64,000 nucleotides of DNA from Microbacterium sp. AG238 (lineage in GTDB: Bacteria; Actinomycetota; Actinomycetes; Actinomycetales; Microbacteriaceae). Positions 57,784-64,000 of this stretch are shown one piece after another. The stretch lies in contig NZ_RAQC01000001.1 in assembly GCF_003610405.1 (NCBI RefSeq), positions 682,001 through 746,000 of the forward strand. The letters are read 5' to 3'. The notes beneath the pieces were generated by a model. The model was not told the origin of the DNA. It did not search any database and saw nothing but the letters and a program-made list of their open reading frames with translations. A program made the position numbers and the translations under genes. How positions within the stretch are numbered: the stretch's first letter is position 1; every line of letters starts with the position of its first letter.

Positions 57784-59865
57784 TCAGGCGTGCCCGGCCC
57801 GCTCCATCGCGCGCAGTTCCTTCTTGAGGTCTTGCACCTCGTCGCGCAGGCGTCCGGCCAGCTCGAACTTCAGTTCCGCGGCCGCGGCGAGCATCTGCTG
57901 CGACAGGTCTTCGATCGTCGACTCGAGCTGCTGAGCACCCTCCGCGGCGATGCCCTCGCGGCGCAACTGCGGCGTCGGGCTCTTGCCCTTGCCCGACTTG
58001 TTGCGAGCGGTCGCCTTGCCGTTGAGCAGATCGCGGGTGTCGGATGCCTCGCGCGCCAGCGCGTCGGTGATGTCGGCGATCTTCTTGCGCAGCGGTTGAG
58101 GATCGATGCCGTGCTCGAGGTTGTAGGCGATCTGCTTCTCACGACGACGCTCGGTCTCTTCGATCGCCGCGGCCATCGAGTCGGTGATCTTGTCGGCGTA
58201 CATGTGGACTTGGCCGGAGACGTTTCGCGCCGCACGCCCGATCGTCTGAATGAGCGAAGTGCCCGAACGCAGGAACCCTTCCTTGTCGGCGTCGAGGATC
58301 GCCACGAGCGACACCTCGGGCAGGTCGAGCCCCTCGCGAAGCAGGTTGATGCCGACGAGCACGTCATAGGCGCCCTGGCGCAGCTCGGTCAGCAGCTCGA
58401 CGCGTCGCAGTGTGTCGACGTCGGAGTGGAGGTAGCGCACCCGCACGCCGTGCTCGCCGAGGAAGTCGGTGAGCTCTTCCGCCATCTTCTTCGTGAGCGT
58501 CGTGACGAGCACCCGCTCGTCGCGCTCGACCCGCACCCGGATCTCCTCGAGCAGGTCGTCGATCTGGCCCTTCGACGGCTTGATGATGATCTCGGGGTCG
58601 ACCAGACCGGTGGGGCGGATGATCTGCTCGACGACGCCGTCGGCGATGCCCATCTCGTAGCGGCCGGGGGTCGCCGACAAGTAGACGGTCTGCCCGACGC
58701 GTTCCTTGAACTCATCGAAACGAAGGGGGCGATTGTCCATCGCGCTCGGCAGCCGGAACCCATGATCGACAAGGGTGCGCTTACGCGAGGCATCCCCCTC
58801 GTACATCGCGCCGATCTGCGGAACGGTCACGTGCGACTCGTCGATCACGAGGAGGAAGTCGTCGGGGAAGAAGTCGAGCAGCGTGTGGGGAGGATCGCCC
58901 GGGGACCGACCGTCGAGGTGCCGGGAGTAGTTCTCGATGCCGGAGCAGAATCCGAGCTGCTGGAGCATCTCGAGGTCGAACGTGGTGCGCATGCGAAGAC
59001 GCTGCGCCTCAAGCAGCTTGCCCTGGCTCTCGAACTCTTTCAGACGCTCGGCCAGCTCATGCTCGATCGTTCCGATGGCGCGCTGAACCGTCTCGGTGCC
59101 CGCCACATAGTGAGAGGCCGGAAACACCGGAACGCTGTCCATCTTCTGCACGATGTCGCCGGTCAGCGGGTGCAGCATGTAGAGCGCCTCGATCTCGTCG
59201 CCGAAGAGCTCGATACGGATGGCGTACTCCTCGTACACCGGGATGATCTCGATCGTGTCGCCGCGCACGCGGAAGTTGCCGCGCGAGAAGTCGACGTCGT
59301 TGCGGTTGTACTGCATCGCGATGAACTTGCGGATGAGCGCATCGCGGTCGTATCGCTCCCCCACCTGCAACGCGACCATGGCGCGCAGGTACTCTTCGGG
59401 CGCACCGAGACCGTAGATGCACGAGACGGTGCTCACGACCACGACGTCGCGGCGACTCAGCAGGGAGTTGGTGGTGGAGTGGCGCAACCGCTCGACCTCG
59501 GCGTTGATCGAGGAGTCCTTCTCGATGAAGGTGTCGGTCTGCGGAACGTATGCCTCAGGCTGGTAGTAGTCGTAGTAGCTGACGAAGTACTCGACCGCGT
59601 TGTTGGGCATGAGGTCGCGGAACTCGTTCGCCAGCTGCGCAGCGAGCGTCTTGTTGTGCGCCATGACGAGCGTCGGACGCTGCACCTGTTCGATGAGCCA
59701 CGCCGTCGTCGCCGACTTACCCGTACCGGTGGCACCGAGCAGTACGACGTCGGTCTCGCCCGCGTTGATCCTGGCCGCGAGATCGGCGATCGCCTGGGGC
59801 TGGTCACCGCTCGGGACGTATTCGCTGATGACCTCGAAGGGTCGCACGGAGCGCGTGGTCTGCAT
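57784..59865 (-). CDS. uvrB: excinuclease ABC subunit B
   Basis: The damage-verifying helicase-like subunit. The 693-residue protein has Walker [13 protein letters not shown] near 44, the [18 protein letters not shown] beta-hairpin region, the DESHVTVPQ motif, and conserved helicase segments including [19 protein letters not shown]. The C-terminal UvrC-binding UVR domain ([20 protein letters not shown]) is present. It is separate from uvrA and uvrC by the regulator and microprotein genes. No clear SOS box was seen before it. Confidence 0.97.
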   Translation of the reverse strand: MQTTRSVRPFEVISEYVPSGDQPQAIADLAARINAGETDVVLLGATGTGKSATTAWLIEQVQRPTLVMAHNKTLAAQLANEFRDLMPNNAVEYFVSYYDYYQPEAYVPQTDTFIEKDSSINAEVERLRHSTTNSLLSRRDVVVVSTVSCIYGLGAPEEYLRAMVALQVGERYDRDALIRKFIAMQYNRNDVDFSRGNFRVRGDTIEIIPVYEEYAIRIELFGDEIEALYMLHPLTGDIVQKMDSVPVFPASHYVAGTETVQRAIGTIEHELAERLKEFESQGKLLEAQRLRMRTTFDLEMLQQLGFCSGIENYSRHLDGRSPGDPPHTLLDFFPDDFLLVIDESHVTVPQIGAMYEGDASRKRTLVDHGFRLPSAMDNRPLRFDEFKERVGQTVYLSATPGRYEMGIADGVVEQIIRPTGLVDPEIIIKPSKGQIDDLLEEIRVRVERDERVLVTTLTKKMAEELTDFLGEHGVRVRYLHSDVDTLRRVELLTELRQGAYDVLVGINLLREGLDLPEVSLVAILDADKEGFLRSGTSLIQTIGRAARNVSGQVHMYADKITDSMAAAIEETERRREKQIAYNLEHGIDPQPLRKKIADITDALAREASDTRDLLNGKATARNKSGKGKSPTPQLRREGIAAEGAQQLESTIEDLSQQMLAAAAELKFELAGRLRDEVQDLKKELRAMERAGHA

Positions 59866-59928
59866 GATTCCAGCGTAGGCGGGGCCACCGACACCGGGCC
59901 CGGTCTTCGCTCAGAGCGTGCGAGCGTG

Positions 59929-60537
59929 CTACAGCTCCGAGCCGGTGGTCAGCCGCTCCCACAGAGCATCCGCCTGCTGCTCGGTCGCCGAGATGTCGCC
60001 CGCGGTGTCGATGACGACGTCGGCGATCGCGAGGCGCTGTTCGTCTGAGACCTGTGCCGCGATCCGGCGATCGGCCTCCTCCGGCGTCATCCCGCGCAGG
60101 CGCTGCAGGCGTTCGCGGCGAACCGGCGCGGGAGCATGCGCGACGACGATCGCGTCCCAGGGGTCGTCGACGCGAGCCTCGACGAGCAGAGGCACGTCGT
60201 AGACGACGACGGTGCCGGGTCCCCGGCTGAGCGCCTCGTCGAACCGCCGCTGCGATTCTGCTCGAACCGCCGGGTGCACGATGGCATTCAGCGTGCGGAG
60301 CGCCTCCGGGTCGGCGAACGCGACCGAGGCCAGCGCAGCGCGATCGAGCTCGCCGTCGGCCGCGACCACCGCAGGCCCGAACGTGGCGCGGATGGCTTCG
60401 AGCACGGGCGACCCCGCGCGCTGGACGTCGCGCACGATCGCATCCGCGTCGACCACGACGGCACCGTGCTCGGCGAGCCGCCGTGCGATCGTGGATTTGC
60501 CCGAGGCGATCCCGCCGGTCAATGCGATCAGAGGCAT
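59929..60537 (-). CDS. coaE: dephospho-CoA kinase
   Basis: Last step of coenzyme A synthesis. The 202-residue P-loop kinase has GGIASGKST near residue 8, the VVVDADAIVRDVQ segment, and VVYDVPLLVEA near 118, with the LRGMTPEEADRRIAAQ lid helix. ATG 60537 gives the usual start MPLIALTGG; the longer frame upstream is not used. Order coaE-uvrB is common in actinobacteria. It is 91 bases from the divergent response regulator gene. Confidence 0.95.
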   Translation of the reverse strand: MPLIALTGGIASGKSTIARRLAEHGAVVVDADAIVRDVQRAGSPVLEAIRATFGPAVVAADGELDRAALASVAFADPEALRTLNAIVHPAVRAESQRRFDEALSRGPGTVVVYDVPLLVEARVDDPWDAIVVAHAPAPVRRERLQRLRGMTPEEADRRIAAQVSDEQRLAIADVVIDTAGDISATEQQADALWERLTTGSEL

Positions 60538-60628
60538 ACACCCGAGGATGCCATGGGCGCCAGGCCGGGCGCGAGGCCGCCCGATCGATACGATGGGATT
60601 CTGACAACCCGCGGAAGGTGGGATCACC

Positions 60629-61354
60629 GTGGAACGCACCGCCGTCATCGTCGAAGACCAGGCCGACATCCGCAGCCTGCTCTCGGCGATCCTCGAGTCG
60701 AGCGGGTTCGTCGTGCACGCGACCGACAACGGTCTCGACGGGGTCGAGCTCGTCCGGTCGGTCTCCCCCGACGTGACAACCCTCGACGTCAACATCCCGG
60801 GTATCGACGGGTTCGAGGTCGCGCGCCGCGTCCGCGAGTTCAGCGACACCTACATCATCTTCATCTCGGCCTTCGTCGAGCCCGGTGATGCGGAGCGCGG
60901 CAGAGCTGCGGGCGGCGACGAGTACCTCGGCAAGCCGTTCCGGCCGCGAGACCTCAAAGCGCGTCTAGCTGCGATCCCGTCGCGGCGGCGGCGCGATGAG
61001 GCACCGATCGACGACGTCGTTGCAGACGCGGCCGCCGGAGCCTCGCAGGACTCCTCTTTCGGCGACGTATCGGTGGTCGCGGGAGTCTTCCGCGTCTCGG
61101 GGGCTCCCCTCGACCTGTCTCCCCCCGAATCGACAGTGCTCCACGACCTGCTCATCGCGCACGGACGCACGCGCACGAAGAACGAGCTGGCCGTTGCGCT
61201 GCGTTCCCGGTCGCGGGGAGACGCTCCCGACGCCGATGAGGTCCGCGCCGTCGAGCGCACCGTCGAGTCGCTGCGCGGCAGGCTCGCCACCGCTGCCGCC
61301 ACCACACTCATCGTCTCGGATCAGGGGATCGGTTACCGGCTCGACCGGGGCTGA
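60629..61354 (+). CDS. OmpR-type DNA-binding response regulator
   Basis: A 241-residue protein. The receiver domain (1-120) has the acidic pair in VEDQADIR, the phosphoacceptor Asp in TTLDVNIPGIDGFE near residue 53 and Lys in YLGKPFRP near 100. A linker rich in Asp and Ala follows, then a winged-helix DNA-binding domain (about 150-240) with LDLSPPESTVLHDLL and a final GIGYRLDRG typical of OmpR/PhoB. GTG 60629 follows GGAAGGTGGG. Its end is 18 bases from the convergent GGDEF-like gene; the sensor kinase of the same region is a likely partner. Confidence 0.9.
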   Translation: MERTAVIVEDQADIRSLLSAILESSGFVVHATDNGLDGVELVRSVSPDVTTLDVNIPGIDGFEVARRVREFSDTYIIFISAFVEPGDAERGRAAGGDEYLGKPFRPRDLKARLAAIPSRRRRDEAPIDDVVADAAAGASQDSSFGDVSVVAGVFRVSGAPLDLSPPESTVLHDLLIAHGRTRTKNELAVALRSRSRGDAPDADEVRAVERTVESLRGRLATAAATTLIVSDQGIGYRLDRG

Positions 61355-61372
61355 CCCTGTCGCGTCATCCGA

Positions 61373-62536
61373 TCACGAGGGTTCGGCGAGGAGCACGGCT
61401 GACGCCACCCCGGATGAGGCGCGTGTCGCCGTCGCTGCGGCCATCTCGATCAGGGCATCCGCGTCGTATCCCACGACGTCGCTCAGAGCGACGCCGATGC
61501 CGATGGCGGGCAGGACTCCCCCTTCGACCGACGCGAGAGCCTCGAAGAGCGATCGGTACAGTGCCATCGCCTGCCGTCGCGCGTCGGCTGCTGAGCCCAC
61601 GACGGTGATGACACCGATCCGCTCGGAGCCGACCTCACCGAGGATCGCGAGCGTCGGCGCGTTGGCCGTCATCGTGTCGCGCCACGTCCGCACGACATCG
61701 TCGCCGACATCCAGGCCGAAGGCGGTGGCGATGTATTCGAGCCCGTCGAGCTCGATCACCCAGACCGCCATGAGCTCACGCCGCGCCTGGGCCCGCTGCG
61801 CGCTGACGGCGACGGCTCGCCGGAAGCCCGTCACCGTCACGATCTCACTGGGTCCGGCATCCCGGCCCTCCGGTGAATCGGAGCCGCGCACGCCCGCTCT
61901 GCCCGCGCGGAGCACGGACGCACTCACCACGGCGGTGATCGAGAGGGTGACGGTGAGGAAGCTGGCGGGGATCGAACCCGCCCACAGCAGGAAGACCTCG
62001 CCGTAGCCGAACATGGCGACCACCACGATGCGCGCGAAGTAGAACGCGGCCTGCACCCCGAACACGAGACCCAGCGGGAGCGCGGTCCGCGAGGCGCCGA
62101 GGGCGCCCCGGAAGCACTCCACCGAGGCAGCCGCCCCGACGACCCCGAGGGCCGCGAACATCACGAGCGAGCCCGACCAGTCGTTCCCGCCCGCAGCGAG
62201 CTCGACGGAGGCGGTCACGGCTGCGGCGAAGCCGGCGACGGCCACGAGCGCCCCCGGGCCGCGCACGCTGCGCCGATTGTAGGCACGGCAGCCGAGCCAC
62301 ATGAGCCCCGTGCCGACCACCGAGGCGGTGTTGCCGCAGACGACGGCCCAATCGGTCTCGGGGGCGCTCGCCCAGACGACGTAGAACAGCGTCGTCAGCA
62401 CGGCGCACAGAAACCCGACGGCCCAGAACCGTCCGCTCTGCTCGGGCCGGCGAAGCAGGGTGTCGAAGATGAAGAGCACCGCGCACACCAGCACCACCAG
62501 CGCGGTGATGAGGGATACCGAGAACTGGTCGATCAT
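61373..62536 (-). CDS. seven-helix membrane protein with degenerate GGDEF-like domain
   Basis: A 387-residue protein. About seven transmembrane helices fill residues 5-225. A C-terminal domain (about 255-387) follows the diguanylate cyclase pattern: VIELDGLEYIATAFGLDVGDD is the metal-site segment, but the signature GGDEF is replaced by GSERI (in GEVGSERIGVI), and no RxxD inhibitory site is seen. It should therefore be unable to make c-di-GMP, though it may bind nucleotide or protein. Its ATG overlaps the kinase stop by four bases (ATGA). Confidence 0.8.
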   Translation of the reverse strand: MIDQFSVSLITALVVLVCAVLFIFDTLLRRPEQSGRFWAVGFLCAVLTTLFYVVWASAPETDWAVVCGNTASVVGTGLMWLGCRAYNRRSVRGPGALVAVAGFAAAVTASVELAAGGNDWSGSLVMFAALGVVGAAASVECFRGALGASRTALPLGLVFGVQAAFYFARIVVVAMFGYGEVFLLWAGSIPASFLTVTLSITAVVSASVLRAGRAGVRGSDSPEGRDAGPSEIVTVTGFRRAVAVSAQRAQARRELMAVWVIELDGLEYIATAFGLDVGDDVVRTWRDTMTANAPTLAILGEVGSERIGVITVVGSAADARRQAMALYRSLFEALASVEGGVLPAIGIGVALSDVVGYDADALIEMAAATATRASSGVASAVLLAEPS

Positions 62537-64000
62537 GATGCCGCGGTTCCGGGGCGTCGGGCCGGGAGCGTCACCGAGAAGGTCGAGCCGACCCCGAGCA
62601 CGCTGCTCACGGTGATATCGCCACCGTGTCGACGGACGATGTCGCGACTGATGGCGAGCCCGAGCCCGTTGCCGGTGACGGCGGAGTCCCGCACGGCGGC
62701 TCCGCGGTAGTAGCGCTGGAACACAGAGCCGAGATCCTCCTCGTTGAGGCCCACGCCAGAATCCTGCACCGCGATGAGCGCCCACTGGTCGCCCACCGAC
62801 GTGGCGACGGACACTCGCCCACGCGGACGGTTGTACTTGACGGCGTTGGAGAGCAGGTTGTCGAGCACCTGCCGGATGCGGACCGGGTCGGCATACGCGC
62901 GTGCGGGCTCCACGCGCGACACGTCGATCGTGATCCCGCGCTCACCCGCGCTGACGAGGATCGACTCGACGGCGGCGTTGACGATCTCGACGAGGTCGAT
63001 GTCGGTGGGGGAAACCGTGAGTTGCGCGGCGGACTTGTTCTGACTCGACGCGGCGAGCACGTCGCCGACGAGTCGGAGCAGCTGGTCCGCGTTCCGGTCG
63101 GCCACGCGTAGGTTCTCCAGCGCCGCCTCGGGGACGCCCGGAGTGTCGATCGCGAGCTCGAGATATCCGAGGATCGAGGTGAGGGGCGTCCTCAGCTCGT
63201 GCGAGACGGACGAGACCAGCGCATCGCGTTCCCGCAACGCATCCGTCTCGGCGGTGATGTCTCGTGTGACGACGACCGCACCAGAGTCGCCGCCGTCCGG
63301 CTCGATGATGCGCCGCGCCGAGACGCTCAGCACGCGTCGGTCGTCACCATGACCCACCTGGATGCGCGCGTCCGTGAACGCCTCGCCGCGGCGAACGCGG
63401 GCGAGCGGATGGTCCTGCGGATCGAGCGGAGTCGCACCGTCCGCAGCGTAAACGTCGGGCTGACCGCTGGTGCGAGATCCTCGCTGCAACCGGGCATGCG
63501 CGTCGTTGATGATCGACGCCGACCCATCCGTCTCGATGCGAGCCACACCGAAGTCGACTCGATCGAGGGCCTCCGTGAGCACCTGCTCATGACGTCGCGC
63601 CCGCTCCAGCGACTGTGTCAGCACCGTCGCCTGACGGTCGAGGAGAAGGCGCTGCGCGCTGGCCCGTCTGCTGCTGAGATACGTCGAGGTGCTCACCGCG
63701 ATGAGGAGCAGCGGCAGCAGGAGGAAACCGAATGAGGATGGCGAGGAACGGATGACGACATCCGTCACGCCGTAAGCGCTCAGCGCGAGCAGGACGCCCC
63801 CGATCCACCCGACGGTGCCGAATCCCGCGGCGAGCCAGATGACCGGGAACACCCACAGCAGTCCGAAACCGGCGGTGGGCTCGGCGACGCGCATGACAGC
63901 GATCGCGAGGATGTCGCCCAGGGGGATCAGTGCCAGCCACAGTCTTCCGAGACTCCCCCAGGGAACGATGATCGCCGCCCCGGTGAGCACGAAGACAGCG
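62533..64000 (-). CDS. membrane sensor histidine kinase with PAS domain, 5' partial
   Basis: The frame runs open past the window end, so the N-terminus is missing; the first GTG seen, at 63990, is probably internal because the hydrophobic segment continues upstream. Visible parts are several transmembrane helices, a coiled stretch (RLLLDRQATVLTQSLERARR), a PAS-like domain, the HisKA box SVSHELRTPLTSILGYLE with the phosphorylated His, and the HATPase N, G1 and G2 boxes (DNLLSNAVKYN, DSGVGL, GNGLGLAISRDIV). It overlaps the GGDEF-like gene and lies near the response regulator. Confidence 0.9.
   Translation of the reverse strand, partial: AVFVLTGAAIIVPWGSLGRLWLALIPLGDILAIAVMRVAEPTAGFGLLWVFPVIWLAAGFGTVGWIGGVLLALSAYGVTDVVIRSSPSSFGFLLLPLLLIAVSTSTYLSSRRASAQRLLLDRQATVLTQSLERARRHEQVLTEALDRVDFGVARIETDGSASIINDAHARLQRGSRTSGQPDVYAADGATPLDPQDHPLARVRRGEAFTDARIQVGHGDDRRVLSVSARRIIEPDGGDSGAVVVTRDITAETDALRERDALVSSVSHELRTPLTSILGYLELAIDTPGVPEAALENLRVADRNADQLLRLVGDVLAASSQNKSAAQLTVSPTDIDLVEIVNAAVESILVSAGERGITIDVSRVEPARAYADPVRIRQVLDNLLSNAVKYNRPRGRVSVATSVGDQWALIAVQDSGVGLNEEDLGSVFQRYYRGAAVRDSAVTGNGLGLAISRDIVRRHGGDITVSSVLGVGSTFSVTLPARRPGTAAS

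Overview
The window is a contiguous piece of a very GC-rich actinobacterial chromosome. Lineage-marking genes are present (rbpA, whiA, opcA, DUF3145 and DUF3099 proteins, a SUF operon with a Rieske protein, an actinobacterial glgA). GTG starts are common and many genes overlap at ATGA, GTGA or TGATG junctions. Gene order (tkt-tal-pgi-zwf-opcA-pgl facing rbpA-secG-tpiA-pgk-gap, then whiA-rapZ-uvrC-uvrA) fits Micrococcales, most likely Microbacteriaceae such as Microbacterium. The genus is inferred. I see no insertion sequence, prophage, CRISPR array or other sign of recent transfer: this is mostly core genome.

Layout. 1-2300: end of fabF, a DUF3145 protein, a small acidic protein and a CAU-anticodon tRNA. 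2341-5935: a DMT-type membrane protein, def, glsA, tRNA-Asn and a solitary ABC ATPase. 5979-10400 (minus): dusB-dgt-dnaG, tightly coupled. 10458-13998: glutathione peroxidase, a FrnE-like DsbA protein, uppS, recO and a TRIC-type channel. 14067-19803: rpmE2, an ABC ATPase, glgA/glgC (divergent glycogen genes), serB, an alpha/beta hydrolase and fabG. 19907-23501: DUF4190, DUF3099, a zinc-site microprotein and SURF1 in a row, then an ABC-F protein. 23626-28609: a ferric-siderophore uptake operon (lipoprotein, two permeases, ATPase, siderophore-interacting reductase) behind a DtxR/IdeR-like box. 28695-34041 (minus): a MalY-like lyase and sufB-sufD-Rieske-sufC-sufT. 34288-37254: ctaA, a small membrane protein with a pentapeptide repeat, a three-copy intergenic tandem repeat and ctaB (heme O/A synthesis). 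37466-45537: the pentose-phosphate operon. 45612-49337 (minus): rbpA, secG and the lower glycolytic genes. 49475-60537: sodA, whiA, rapZ, uvrC, uvrA, an OhrR-type regulator, uvrB and coaE. 60629-64000: a response regulator, a membrane protein with a degenerate GGDEF domain, and a sensor kinase cut by the window end.

How the genes work together. Iron acquisition, Fe-S assembly and heme A synthesis lie close to each other and jointly serve the respiratory chain; SURF1 helps cytochrome oxidase assembly. The pentose-phosphate operon supplies NADPH and meets the triose-phosphate operon tail to tail at a near-perfect bidirectional terminator. The three uvr genes are spread over 8 kb.

I found no convincing new defence or mobile system. 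The best candidates for unexplained biology are the tandem repeat with an inverted copy at about 36.0-36.3 kb, the seven-helix protein with a GSERI-type degenerate GGDEF domain coupled to a histidine kinase, an OhrR-like regulator without ohr that faces a possibly leaderless zinc-site microprotein, and an orphan ABC ATPase with an altered Walker B.
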